Shown in pieces: positions 10,060-18,670 of a DNA stretch of 64,000 nt (within the stretch, counting starts at the first letter, position 1; each line of letters opens with the position of its first letter). Below the pieces are notes generated by a model. That model did not search any database. It was not told where the DNA came from and saw only the letters and a list, made by a program, of their open reading frames with translations. The stretch comes from Rhodobacter viridis (lineage in GTDB: Bacteria; Pseudomonadota; Alphaproteobacteria; Rhodobacterales; Rhodobacteraceae), in contig NZ_QJTK01000008.1 in NCBI RefSeq assembly GCF_003217355.1, positions 103,503 through 167,502 on the forward strand, given 5' to 3'. Position numbers and translations under genes: made by a program.

Positions 10060-12036
10060 ATGCGCAGCCTTCTTCTGGCCTTCGCAACGAGCCTTGCGCT
10101 CGCCTTGCCCGCGGCCGCCCAAGACGCGGCCCCGCCCGTTCCCGTTGCCACCGTCCAGACCGGCCTTGCCGCCGTCATCGCGCAAAATGCGGGTGCCATC
10201 GCCAAGCCGTCGCGCCAGACCATCGCCCCGGTGATCGCGGCGCTGGGGCAGGCGGGGGCGGGCGCGCCCGACTTCCTGCAGGCCTGGGCCGACAAGAAAC
10301 TGGGCGCGCGCAAATCCGATGGCGCGATCTTTCGCGTGACGAAATCCGCGGACGGCTACGCGCTTGCCGATCCGGCGACCGGCGCCGATCTGGGCACGGC
10401 CGCGAAGGCGGAGATTGCCGAGATCAAGCCCAATGCCGGGGTCCGGGGGCTGATCGCCTCGGCGCTCATTCAGTTCCAGCTGTCCGATCCCGATCCGAAG
10501 ACCCGGCTGGCCGCGCTGACGGCACTGGCCCGCGACGGTGCCGCCGAGCATCTGGCGCCTTTGGCGGCCTCGATCGAGACCGAGGCCGACCCGGCGATCA
10601 AGGCGCAGAAGGAGCGGTTGCTGGGGTTGCTGACGATCCGCTTTGGCGCCACGCCCGAAGCCCGCGTGGCCGCGATCGAGGGCTTCGGCGCCGATCTGGG
10701 GCTGGATTTCCGCGCGGCGCTCAACCCGATCCTCGCCACCTCGCGCAAGGTTTTCAACGAGGCGCCGAGCGGAAACGTGGCGCTGACCCTTACCCCCGGC
10801 AAGCCCGGCTTCTCCGAGGCCGAGGCTTATGATCTGCTCGTCACCGAGGGGCTGGCGCCGAAACGGCTCTCCTCGGCCGATCTGCGGGCCGCACTCGAAT
10901 CCCATATCGAAAACAACGCTGTGGGCGGCGTGCCTGTGACGGAGCTTGCTGATCCGGGCAAGCGCGAGGCTGCCTATGCGGCGCTGGAAGCGGCGGGCAA
11001 GGTGCCTGCCGGGGCCACCGATGCCGAGGTCAGCGCCGCCGTCGCGCAGACCCGCTTCGCCGACATCTATGCCGAGCCGGACCCGACCGTGACCGATGCC
11101 GCGAAAGCCGCGCTTGATGCGGTGTCGCTCAAGGTCTCGGCGATGCAGGGGGCGGACCTGACGCTTGATGCGCTCTCGCTCGCCTCGATCTATTTCCTCG
11201 CCGCTATCGGCCTTGCGATCACCTTCGGGGTGATGCGGGTGATCAACATGGCGCATGGCGAGTTCATCACCATGGGCGCCTATACCGGCTATGTGGTGCA
11301 GCAATTCATCTCGGATTACACGATCTCGATCCTCGTCGCGCTGCCGCTCGCCTTTGCCGTCACCTTCGCCGCCGGGGTGGCGATGGAGCGGCTGGTGATC
11401 CGCCATCTGGCCCGCCGCCCGCTTGAAACCCTGCTCGCCACCTTCGGGATCTCGATCGCGCTGCAGCAGCTCTTCAAGAACATCTTCGGCACACAGGCCC
11501 GGCCGCTGACCGCGCCCGAATGGCTCGATGGCGCCTGGGTGCTGAACGACATCGTCTCGATCAGCTACATCCGCATCGCGATCTTCGCACTGGCGCTGAC
11601 CTTCCTTGGCCTGTTCCTTGTCGTGATGAAGCGCACCCGCCTGGGCCTCGAGGTCCGCGCGGTGACGCAAAACCCGTCGATGGCGGCCTCGATGGGGATC
11701 AACCCCGACCGCATCAACATGCTGACCTTCGGGCTTGGCTCCGGCATCGCCGGGATCGCGGGTGTCGCCATCGGGCTCTTCGCCAAGGTGACGTCCGAAC
11801 TGGGCGCCGACTACATCGTGCAAAGCTTCATGACCGTGGTCGTCGGAGGCGTCGGCAATATCTGGGGCACGCTGGCGGGCGCCTCGCTCGTCGGCGGTCT
11901 GCAAAAGGGGATCGAGGCGCTCAACCCCTCGAATACGCTCGCGGCGCAGACCTACATGATCCTCTTCATCATCATCTTCATCCAGTTCCGCCCGCGCGGC
12001 ATCATCGCCCTGAAGGGCCGGGCCGCAGGAGATTGA
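10060..12036 (+). CDS. urtB: Urea ABC transporter, permease UrtB (long form)
   Basis: A 658-aa protein. A signal peptide (MRSLLLAFATSLALALPAAA) is followed by about 340 soluble, helical residues typical of long UrtB proteins, then a LivH-type permease from about residue 370. The latter has FGVMRVINMAHGEFITMGAYTGY and the late FVVVGGVGN-like loop (VVVGGVGNIWG). The role of the extracytoplasmic domain is not established. It partners UrtC, with UrtD and UrtE as ATPases. It is three bases from urtC. Confidence 0.94.
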   Translation: MRSLLLAFATSLALALPAAAQDAAPPVPVATVQTGLAAVIAQNAGAIAKPSRQTIAPVIAALGQAGAGAPDFLQAWADKKLGARKSDGAIFRVTKSADGYALADPATGADLGTAAKAEIAEIKPNAGVRGLIASALIQFQLSDPDPKTRLAALTALARDGAAEHLAPLAASIETEADPAIKAQKERLLGLLTIRFGATPEARVAAIEGFGADLGLDFRAALNPILATSRKVFNEAPSGNVALTLTPGKPGFSEAEAYDLLVTEGLAPKRLSSADLRAALESHIENNAVGGVPVTELADPGKREAAYAALEAAGKVPAGATDAEVSAAVAQTRFADIYAEPDPTVTDAAKAALDAVSLKVSAMQGADLTLDALSLASIYFLAAIGLAITFGVMRVINMAHGEFITMGAYTGYVVQQFISDYTISILVALPLAFAVTFAAGVAMERLVIRHLARRPLETLLATFGISIALQQLFKNIFGTQARPLTAPEWLDGAWVLNDIVSISYIRIAIFALALTFLGLFLVVMKRTRLGLEVRAVTQNPSMAASMGINPDRINMLTFGLGSGIAGIAGVAIGLFAKVTSELGADYIVQSFMTVVVGGVGNIWGTLAGASLVGGLQKGIEALNPSNTLAAQTYMILFIIIFIQFRPRGIIALKGRAAGD

Positions 12037-12039
12037 GCC

Positions 12040-13266
12040 ATGACCCACGGTTTTCTGACGAAGAACCCTTCGGTTCTGATTTTCCTTGGCCTTCTGGCGC
12101 TCTTTACCCTGACGGTCACGCTGCTCTCGAACGCCTATGGGGTCGAGGTGATTTCGACCTCGATGGTGAAGACGCTCGGCAAGACGCTGTGTCTGTGCCT
12201 GATCGCCCTGGCGATGGATCTGGTCTGGGGCTACATGGGCATTCTCAGCCTTGGCCATTTCGCCTTCTTCGGGCTGGGCGGCTACATGATCGGCATGTGG
12301 CTGATGGTGGCACGCACCCGCGAGATCGTGCTGGCCTCGGCCACGGGTCTGCCGATGACGCCGCAGGAGCTGAACGACGCCATCGCAACGCAGATCTTCG
12401 GCGTGGTCGGCACGTCGCAGATGCCCGCGATCTGGGCCTTCGCGGGCTCGCTTCCGGCGCAACTGGCGCTTGTCGTGCTGGTTCCCGGTCTGCTGGCGCT
12501 CGGCTTTGGCTGGCTCGCCTTCCGCTCGCGCGTGACTGGGGTTTATCTCTCGATCCTGACGCAGGCGATGACCCTGGCGCTGGCGCTTTATCTCTACCAG
12601 AACGACAGCGGCTTGCGGGGCAACAACGGGCTTTCGGGGCTGCAGAACATCCCCGGCCTTGACTGGGCGGGGCAGGATCGGCTCTCGGTCTGGTTCCTCT
12701 GGGCCTCGGCGCTGGCGCTCGGCCTTGGCTATCTCGCCTGCGCTTTCACCGTCTCGGGCAAGTTCGGTTCGGTGATGCGCGCGATCCGCGATGACGAGGC
12801 CCGGGTGCGGTTTCTGGGCTACCCGGTCGAGGGCTACAAGCTTTTCGTCTTCACCCTGACCGCGCTGATCGCCGCCATCGCCGGGGCGCTTTACTACCCG
12901 CAGGCGGGGATCATCAACCCGGCCGAGATTGCGCCCATCGCCTCGATCTACCTCGCCGTCTGGGTGGCGATCGGGGGCAGGGGGCGGCTGTGGGGCGCGG
13001 TGATCGGCGCGGCTTTCGTCTCGATGGTCTCGACCTGGTTCACCGGCGGACGGGCGCCCGATCTGAACCTCGCGATCTATACGGTGAAATGGGTGGATTG
13101 GTGGCAGGTGCTTCTGGGGCTCTCCTTCGTCTCGGTCACGCTTTTCGCGCCGAAGGGGCTGTCCGGGCTCGTCGATCTTCTGGCCGGTCTGCGCCCGCCG
13201 CAGCGGCGCGGTGCCCCCCTTGGCCCCGATGACGGCGCCTTGATGGAACAGGAGGCCCGGCAATGA
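12040..13266 (+). CDS. urtC: Urea ABC transporter, permease UrtC
   Basis: A 408-aa LivM-type permease with about ten hydrophobic segments. Family motifs are LVWGYMGILSLGHFAFFGLGGY (split here at its natural break), SGLRGNNGLSGL and the late AVWVAIGGRGRLWGAVIGA. It forms the membrane channel with UrtB. The stop overlaps the urtD ATG by four bases. Confidence 0.94.
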   Translation: MTHGFLTKNPSVLIFLGLLALFTLTVTLLSNAYGVEVISTSMVKTLGKTLCLCLIALAMDLVWGYMGILSLGHFAFFGLGGYMIGMWLMVARTREIVLASATGLPMTPQELNDAIATQIFGVVGTSQMPAIWAFAGSLPAQLALVVLVPGLLALGFGWLAFRSRVTGVYLSILTQAMTLALALYLYQNDSGLRGNNGLSGLQNIPGLDWAGQDRLSVWFLWASALALGLGYLACAFTVSGKFGSVMRAIRDDEARVRFLGYPVEGYKLFVFTLTALIAAIAGALYYPQAGIINPAEIAPIASIYLAVWVAIGGRGRLWGAVIGAAFVSMVSTWFTGGRAPDLNLAIYTVKWVDWWQVLLGLSFVSVTLFAPKGLSGLVDLLAGLRPPQRRGAPLGPDDGALMEQEARQ

Positions 13267-14003
13267 CTGAACTGCTTGAAGTCTCGGGGATTTCCGTCTC
13301 CTTCGACGGGTTCAGGGCGATCAACAACCTCAGCTTCTCCATCGGCCCGGCCGAGCTGCGCGCGGTGATCGGCCCGAACGGGGCGGGGAAAACCACCTTC
13401 ATGGATATCGTCACCGGCAAGACCCGGCCCGACGAGGGCCGCGTGCTTTGGGGCGAGCGCTCGATCGACCTGCTGAAGCTCGACGAGGCGCAGATCGCCC
13501 GGCAGGGGGTGGGTCGCAAGTTCCAGCGCCCGACGGTCTTCGAGGATCAGACCGTGGCGGAAAACCTGATGATGGCGCTGAAGGCGCATCGCAGCCCGTG
13601 GCGGGTTCTGGTCTGGAAGCCGAAAGCCGCCGATCACGCAAGGGTCGAGGCGCTGGCGGTGCAGGTGGGTCTGGGGGAAGCGCTTGCGCGCAAATCCGGA
13701 GAATTGTCGCACGGGCAGAAACAATGGCTGGAAATCGGCATGCTCTTGGCACAGGAGCCGCGGCTGCTCTTGGTCGACGAACCGGCGGCGGGGATGACCT
13801 TGGCCGAACGCGAACAGACAACCGCGCTGCTGGTCGAGCTGGCGAAGACCCATGCCGTGGTGGTGGTCGAGCATGACATGGAGTTCGTGCGCAGGCTGAA
13901 TTGCAAGGTCACCGTGCTGCACGAGGGCTCGGTTCTGGCCGAAGGCTCGCTCGATCATGTGACGGCGAACCAGCAGGTCATCGAAGTTTATCTGGGGCGC
14001 TGA
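13263..14003 (+). CDS. urtD: Urea ABC transporter, ATPase UrtD
   Basis: A 246-aa LivG-type ATPase. Walker A is GPNGAGKTT (about residues 37-45), the signature is LSHGQKQWLEIGM and Walker B is LLLVDEPAAGM. The H-loop histidine is in VVVVEHDMEFV. It should pair with UrtE. It lies two bases before urtE. Confidence 0.94.
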   Translation: MTELLEVSGISVSFDGFRAINNLSFSIGPAELRAVIGPNGAGKTTFMDIVTGKTRPDEGRVLWGERSIDLLKLDEAQIARQGVGRKFQRPTVFEDQTVAENLMMALKAHRSPWRVLVWKPKAADHARVEALAVQVGLGEALARKSGELSHGQKQWLEIGMLLAQEPRLLLVDEPAAGMTLAEREQTTALLVELAKTHAVVVVEHDMEFVRRLNCKVTVLHEGSVLAEGSLDHVTANQQVIEVYLGR

Positions 14004-14005
14004 AC

Positions 14006-14701
14006 ATGCTGAAAACAGAGGCACTTACGCTGCATTACGGCGGCTCGCAGATCCTGCATGGCGTCGATATCGCGGCCCGCGCGGGCGAGGTCACCTGCAT
14101 CATGGGCACGAACGGGGTTGGCAAGACCTCGCTTTTGAAGGCGATTGCGGGCACGCATCCGCGCTCGGGCGGGGGGCTGGTGCTCGATGGGGAAGCGGTC
14201 GGCCGCGTCGCGCCGCAGGCGATGGCGCGGCGGGGGCTCGCTTATGTGCCGCAAGGGCGGATGATCTTTCCGCTGCTGACGGTGCGGGAAAACATGGAAA
14301 CCGCTTTTGCCGTGCTGCCGCGGGCCGAGCGGTTCATCCCCGATGAAATCTACGAGTTGTTTCCGATCCTGAAAGAGTTCCTCAATCGCCGCGGTGGCGA
14401 TCTGTCGGGCGGGCAGCAACAGCAACTCGCCATCGCGCGGGCGATGCTGATGAAGCCAAAGCTGCTGCTGCTTGATGAGCCGACCGAGGGCATTCAGCCC
14501 AACATCATCCAGCAGATCGGCCGGGTGATCAAATATCTGCGCGATACCAAGGGGATGGCGATCATTTTGGTCGAGCAGTATTTCGACTTCGCGCATGACC
14601 TGGGCGATCGCTTTTACGTCCTCAAGCGTGGGGCGGTCGCGATGGAGGGCACGAAGGACAGCCTTTCCCGTGACGCCTTGCGCGCGGTTGTCAGCGTCTG
14701 A
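14006..14701 (+). CDS. urtE: Urea ABC transporter, ATPase UrtE
   Basis: A 231-aa LivF-type ATPase. Walker A is GTNGVGKTS, the signature is LSGGQQQQLAIARAM and Walker B is LLLLDEPTEGIQPN, whose TEGIQP form is characteristic of UrtE. The ATG at 14006 starts MLKTEALTLHYGGSQ. This is the last urt gene and is followed by a convergent-junction palindromic repeat. Confidence 0.94.
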   Translation: MLKTEALTLHYGGSQILHGVDIAARAGEVTCIMGTNGVGKTSLLKAIAGTHPRSGGGLVLDGEAVGRVAPQAMARRGLAYVPQGRMIFPLLTVRENMETAFAVLPRAERFIPDEIYELFPILKEFLNRRGGDLSGGQQQQLAIARAMLMKPKLLLLDEPTEGIQPNIIQQIGRVIKYLRDTKGMAIILVEQYFDFAHDLGDRFYVLKRGAVAMEGTKDSLSRDALRAVVSV

Positions 14702-14703
14702 GA

Positions 14704-14837
14704 AAGGGGGCTCTGCCCCCTCGGCTTCGCCTCACCCCCGAGATATTTAAGGCAAGATGAAAGTCCATTCTTTCACCTTGCGCCAAATATCTCGGGGGGT
14801 GAATTGGCCGAAGGCCAAGAGGGGGGCAGCGCCCCCC
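14704..14837. repeat. Dispersed palindromic terminator-type element, copy 1
   Basis: The element has a small left hairpin (GGGGGCTCTGCCCCC, 14706-14720) and an internal inverted repeat, CACCCCCGAGATATTT (14733-14748) against AAATATCTCGGGGGGTG (14785-14801). A right hairpin follows (14821-14837, GGGGGGCAGCG then C run). It sits between convergent urtE and the flavin monooxygenase gene. A second copy lies at 34500-34640 between another convergent pair. It probably terminates transcription in both directions. Confidence 0.75.
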
Positions 14838-14869
14838 TGTCCGGGGCGGGCCGCAGGCCCGCAACCGCC

Positions 14870-16084
14870 TCAGCGCATCCCCAATCCCGCCCGCATCAGC
14901 GTCTTGCGCACCGGTTTGAGCGCGTAAAGCGCGCCGAGCGCCGCGGCGCGCAGATCGCGCAGCGGCCGCGGTTCCACCATCGAGGCGCGGTTCAGAAGAT
15001 CGATGCCGACCTCGCGCGCCTTCACCTCGGGCCAGCGGCGGCGGTTGTAAGCGGTCAGCATTGCCGGACTGCCCAGATGCGCCGGGTCCTTTTCCGCCAG
15101 ATCGAGCAGGCAACGCAGATCGGCAAGGCTCATGTTCAGCCCCTGCGCGCCGATCGGCGGGATCACATGCGCGGCCTCGGCGATCAGCGCGACGCGTTCG
15201 CCGGTGAACGTGCAGGCGATCTGGGTGATCATCGGCCAGAGCGCGCGTCGGGTGACGAGCGTCAGCGGACCCAGCAGCCCGGTCGAGCGTTCGGTCATCT
15301 CGCGCTCGAAATCCGCGGGCTCAAGCGCCGCCAGACGCTCGGCCTCCGGGCCGCGCTCCATCCAGACGATCGCCGACGACGGCTTGCCGTCGCGATCGGG
15401 CAGGGGGACGAGCGTGAAGGGGCCGCCCGAGCGGTGCACCTCGGTCGAGACATTGCCGTGCGGCGAGGGGTGGGTGACGGCGCACACAAGCGCCTTTTGC
15501 CCGTAATGCGTTGTTTTCGTGCCGATCCCCGAGGCCTCGCGGACAAAGGAATTGCGTCCGTCGGCGCCGATCACCAGCTTCGCGGTCACCAGCGTGCCGT
15601 CCGACAGCCGCACCTCGGCGCCGCTTTCGCGGGTCAGAAGTCCGACCGTTGCCACGCCGGGGCGGAAATCGACAAGCGGGATCTCGGCCAGACGGGCGAC
15701 CATCTCGCGGCGCAACAGCCAGTTCGGGAAGTTCCAGCCGAAGGGTTCGTCGGAGATATCGGCCGCATCGAAATCGCGCACGATCCGTGCTTCGGGGCGG
15801 GCGCCGCCGGCGTCGATGATCCGCATCACCTGCAGCGCCGCCGCATGCGGGGCAAGCCGTGCCCAGAGCCCGGCGCGTTCCAGCACCGCGCGCGAGGGAT
15901 GCAGGAAAGCGGTCGTGCGCATGTCGGCGCGCGCGTCGCTTTCGGCGGTCACCGGCGGCTCGGGGTCGACGCAGATCGTCGTGAACCCGGCCGAGCCAAA
16001 GGCCGCCGCGGCGACAAGGCCTGCGACGCCGCCGCCGGAAATCAGGATATCGGTCGAAAGACGCGGTGCGGCGGTCTCGGTCAT
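14870..16084 (-). CDS. FAD-dependent UbiH/UbiF/Coq6-family hydroxylase
   Basis: A 404-aa flavoprotein monooxygenase, most likely adding a hydroxyl group to a ubiquinone precursor at the membrane. The N-terminal dinucleotide fold has GGGVAGLVAAAAFGSAG. The DG motif is in VIGADGRNSFVREASG. The ribityl-binding motif near residue 290 reads IAEAAHVIPPIGAQGLNMSL, with AEAAH instead of the common GDAAH. Which ring position it modifies cannot be told from sequence. It converges on urtE across the palindromic element. Confidence 0.82.
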   Translation of the reverse strand: MTETAAPRLSTDILISGGGVAGLVAAAAFGSAGFTTICVDPEPPVTAESDARADMRTTAFLHPSRAVLERAGLWARLAPHAAALQVMRIIDAGGARPEARIVRDFDAADISDEPFGWNFPNWLLRREMVARLAEIPLVDFRPGVATVGLLTRESGAEVRLSDGTLVTAKLVIGADGRNSFVREASGIGTKTTHYGQKALVCAVTHPSPHGNVSTEVHRSGGPFTLVPLPDRDGKPSSAIVWMERGPEAERLAALEPADFEREMTERSTGLLGPLTLVTRRALWPMITQIACTFTGERVALIAEAAHVIPPIGAQGLNMSLADLRCLLDLAEKDPAHLGSPAMLTAYNRRRWPEVKAREVGIDLLNRASMVEPRPLRDLRAAALGALYALKPVRKTLMRAGLGMR

Positions 16085-16157
16085 GGCTCACTCCCCTGAG
16101 GTCTGCCCTCAAGATGGCACAACCGGGGCCGGTTTCAACCGTCCGCAGCCAAATCCG

Positions 16158-16340
16158 TCAGGCCATCGAGATGACGACGAGCATCCCGAGCATCAGGAAG
16201 GTCATCACGACGAACCAGAGGATCACGCCGCCAAGGCCGCCAAGCACGAAGCCCGCAGCCGCGCCGCCGATGAACAGCGCCGCAATGAGAAACATAAGAA
16301 GCGTCGCCCCCACATTGGACGTCGGGTTCGCAGTGCTCAT
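16158..16340 (-). CDS. Small two-helix membrane protein 1 of three
   Basis: A 60-aa protein: a polar start (MSTANPTSNVGA) then two hydrophobic segments separated by GLGG (GFVLGGLGGVILWFVVMTF). It resembles the two small proteins encoded just upstream on the same strand in length, topology and the GLGG turn. No known family is recognised. A ribosome binding site (GGAAGGGA) precedes the start. Confidence 0.6.
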   Translation of the reverse strand: MSTANPTSNVGATLLMFLIAALFIGGAAAGFVLGGLGGVILWFVVMTFLMLGMLVVISMA

Positions 16341-16485
16341 GGTCGATCCCTTCCGATTGCTCAGCTGTGACGGAATGTCGGGGGAAGAAGGCCATGGCGC
16401 GGGCCGGATCGGCCAGATCGCATTTCGCCGCAGCGGCGGGGGGGGGCATGCCGGGGCCGCGGGAAACCCGGCCCCGGGTCGGTCG

Positions 16486-16668
16486 TCAGTTCCGCGCGGT
16501 GACCGCCATCATCACCATCACGACGGCGGTCAGGCCGACAAAGCAGGTGATCAGGCCGCCGAGGCCCGCGATCATGTAGGAGGCGACGATCACCGCAAAG
16601 ATCGCGAAGGCGATCAGATAGAGGGTGAGGGCGGTATTGCTGTCGTTGGACGATTGCGTCGTGGTCAT
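16486..16668 (-). CDS. Small two-helix membrane protein 2 of three
   Basis: A 60-aa protein starting MTTTQSSNDSNTALTLYLIA at the ATG at 16668, preceded by AAAGGAA. Two hydrophobic segments flank IAGLGGLITCFVGL. A GC-rich inverted repeat without a T run follows its stop (16451-16477). It is a likely paralogue of its neighbours on both sides. Confidence 0.65.
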   Translation of the reverse strand: MTTTQSSNDSNTALTLYLIAFAIFAVIVASYMIAGLGGLITCFVGLTAVVMVMMAVTARN

Positions 16669-16765
16669 GAAGGTTCCTTTCGCCGGGGAAGGGCGGTTGC
16701 GAGTCGAACCCCGGGAAAATCTGCTCAATGCAAGCAAAAAACGAGCCAGCAAAAGGTCGCTGAGA

Positions 16766-16795
16766 CAAAAAGGCCCGGGCTGCGACCCGGGCCTT
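16766..16795 (-). terminator. Rho-independent terminator after small membrane protein 3
   Basis: On the minus strand AAGGCCCGGG and CCCGGGCCTT form a ten-pair stem with a six-base loop, followed by a T run. It lies about 25 bases beyond the stop at 16819, so the third small gene is a separate transcript. Confidence 0.8.
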
Positions 16796-16818
16796 GGTGC
16801 GGTGCGAGTTGGAGGGGC

Positions 16819-17037
16819 TCAGCCACCCGCGGTCATCACGACGAGAAGCGCCAGCATGAACCAGGTCGCGCCGACGCCGAAAAGGATCAGCCCGCCCAGA
16901 CCCATCGTGGCCACCGCGAAGGCGATGATCCCGATCACCACCGCCGCGATCAGATACATGGCGAGGGTGTAATCCTTTTTCTCGGTGTGCCCGTGATCGG
17001 AACCCGAGAAAGCGCCGGCGGCAGTGGTCATGGTCAT
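16819..17037 (-). CDS. Small two-helix membrane protein 3 of three
   Basis: A 72-aa protein starting MTMTTAAGAFSGSDHGHTEK at 17037, with GGGAG at proper spacing upstream. Two hydrophobic segments surround ATMGLGGLILFGVGATW. It is longer at the N terminus than its two likely paralogues and has a short His-containing segment (DHGHTEKKDYT). An inverted repeat lies just upstream of the gene (17079-17094). Confidence 0.65.
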   Translation of the reverse strand: MTMTTAAGAFSGSDHGHTEKKDYTLAMYLIAAVVIGIIAFAVATMGLGGLILFGVGATWFMLALLVVMTAGG

Positions 17038-17078
17038 TCTGCTGTCTCCCAGAGCCATCTCCCAAGATGGCCAATTCT

Positions 17079-17094
17079 GCATACGCTTGTATGC
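17079..17094. promoter_or_regulatory. Perfect inverted repeat upstream of small membrane protein 3
   Basis: GCATAC-GCTT-GTATGC is a perfect six-base inverted repeat 42 bases before the start at 17037. The ten bases TTGTATGCCG at 17087-17096 recur in reverse complement (CGGCATACAA) at 17958-17967, upstream of the GntR gene. This suggests one regulator binds both. Confidence 0.45.
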
Positions 17095-17181
17095 CGAGGC
17101 AGAGATTCGCGTCAAGTTGTCGCGCCATAAAAGGTTAGAATTATTTTAACCCCGTCTGTTTCGGAAGCGGGACAGGTTGGC

Positions 17182-17841
17182 CTAGCGATGCCGGGCCGCG
17201 CGCAGGCTGCGCAGGAAGCGCGGCAGGTCGTTTGTGTGATGCTGGATATGGGGCGCGTGCTCGGGCTGGGGCGCCACATGCACGGTGCGCATGCCAAGCG
17301 CATGGGGTACGGCCAGATTGCGCGGGTCATCCTCGAACATCGCGGCGCGGATGGGATCGACGCCCGCAAGGCCGAAGATCGTGGCAAAGGCGCGGGCAGC
17401 GGGTTTGGGGTGATAGTCCGCGTGCTCGACCCCGAAGATGCCGTCGAAAAGCCCGCTAAGCCCGCGGGCTGCCAGCACCTTTTCCGCATAGGGGGCGGAG
17501 CCGTTGGTGAAGACGATCTTGTGGCCGGGCAGATCGGCGATGGCGGCGCGCAGCGCGGGATCGGGCGTCAGCACCGAAAAGTCGATGTCATGCACGTCTT
17601 CCAGATAGGGCGTCGGATCGACGCCATGCACCTGCATCAGCCCGGCAAGCGTCGTGCCGTGGCTGCGCCAGTAGTGATCGCGCAGGTGATCGGCCTCGTC
17701 CCGCCCGATGTCGAGCGCGCGCATCACATAGGCCGTCATCCGCACTTCGATCTGATCGAAGAGCCGCGCCGAGGGCGGATAGAGCGTGTGGTCGAGGTCG
17801 AAGACCCAGTGACAGACGTGGGAAAAGGCGGAAGCGGGCAT
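17182..17841 (-). CDS. HAD-family phosphatase, pyrimidine 5'-nucleotidase type
   Basis: A 219-aa haloacid dehalogenase hydrolase. Motif I is FDLDHTLYPPS (two catalytic aspartates), motif II FTNGS, the motif III lysine is in YHPKPAARAF, and motif IV is FEDDPRN. The DLDHTLYP form is typical of the SDT1/pyrimidine 5'-nucleotidase subgroup, which dephosphorylates pyrimidine monophosphates. Exact substrate is unproven. It is divergent from the GntR regulator. Confidence 0.85.
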   Translation of the reverse strand: MPASAFSHVCHWVFDLDHTLYPPSARLFDQIEVRMTAYVMRALDIGRDEADHLRDHYWRSHGTTLAGLMQVHGVDPTPYLEDVHDIDFSVLTPDPALRAAIADLPGHKIVFTNGSAPYAEKVLAARGLSGLFDGIFGVEHADYHPKPAARAFATIFGLAGVDPIRAAMFEDDPRNLAVPHALGMRTVHVAPQPEHAPHIQHHTNDLPRFLRSLRAARHR

Positions 17842-17947
17842 GGGCTCAGGCTAGAGAGGTCGGTGAGGTAGTGCAAGGCGTCGGATTTGCAACTGTGGCG
17901 GCTTGTCACGGCGCACACCTGCGCCTAATGTGCCCGATATCCCGATT

Positions 17948-17967
17948 CCGCATACTGCGGCATACAA
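17948..17967. promoter_or_regulatory. Candidate operator before the GntR gene
   Basis: CCGCA-TAC-TGCGG (17948-17960) is a perfect palindrome, and GCATAC occurs twice ten bases apart (17950 and 17960). It overlaps the probable promoter of the regulator if translation starts at 17999, which would fit autoregulation. Confidence 0.4.
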
Positions 17968-17998
17968 TGGGAAGGTGACGGGAAAGGTCGGAAGTTCG

Positions 17999-18634
17999 AT
18001 GCAGAAGGACGCCTATACGCTCATTCTCGAGGCGATCGATGCCGGGCTTTACCGGCCGGGCGATCGGCTTGTGGAATCCGAGCTGGCGGAGCGTTTCGGC
18101 GTGTCGCGCACGCCGGTGCGCGAGGCGATGCAGCGGCTCGAGACCCAGGCGATGCTGGCGCGCGACGGGCGTTCGCTGATCGTGGCCTCGCTCGATCACA
18201 ACCAGCTGGCCGAGCTTTATGTCGTGCGCGCCGAACTCGAGGCGCTGGCGGCGCGGCTGGCGGCGAAACATGCCGCACCCGAGGAAATCCGGGTGTTGCA
18301 GGACATGATCGACAGCGACCGGGCGCAACAGGATGATCCGATTGCGCTGTCGCGGGCGAACAAGCGCTTTCACCGGCAGCTGCATCTGGCCTCGCACAAC
18401 CGGTATCTGGTGCAGCAGCTCGACCTTGTGCACCGCTCGATGGCGCTTCTGGCGACGACCTCGCTTGCGGCCGAGGGCCGGGGGTCGATGGCGCTCGACG
18501 AGCATCAGGCGATCGTCGATGCGATCGGCGCGGGCGATGCCGAGGCGGCCGCCTCGGCGCTGCGTCATCACATTTCGCAGGCCTTCGAGACCCGGCTGAA
18601 GCTGGATGCCGAGGCGCGGACCGAGCATCCCTGA
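17999..18634 (+). CDS. GntR-family regulator with FCD ligand domain
   Basis: A 211-aa FadR-subfamily regulator. The winged helix (GDRLVESELAERFGVSRTPV, then REAMQRLE) is followed by an all-helical FCD domain with the metal-binding pattern ANKRFHRQLH, LDEHQAIVDAI and ALRHHI. The ATG at 17999 starts MQKDAYTLILEAI, the usual beginning; an upstream in-frame ATG at 17903 would add 32 residues that do not look conserved. Effector unknown. A shared ten-base motif suggests it may control the small membrane protein gene at 16819. Confidence 0.85.
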   Translation: MQKDAYTLILEAIDAGLYRPGDRLVESELAERFGVSRTPVREAMQRLETQAMLARDGRSLIVASLDHNQLAELYVVRAELEALAARLAAKHAAPEEIRVLQDMIDSDRAQQDDPIALSRANKRFHRQLHLASHNRYLVQQLDLVHRSMALLATTSLAAEGRGSMALDEHQAIVDAIGAGDAEAAASALRHHISQAFETRLKLDAEARTEHP

Positions 18635-18670
18635 TCCTTGCCGCTCCGTGGGGGCGCAGGACGGTCTTTC

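Noticed and set aside
8578..13263. A 1561-codon open frame antisense to the urt operon
   Set aside because: It mirrors the codon pattern of the urt genes in GC-rich DNA, has no recognisable domain, and the plus-strand genes are unambiguous.
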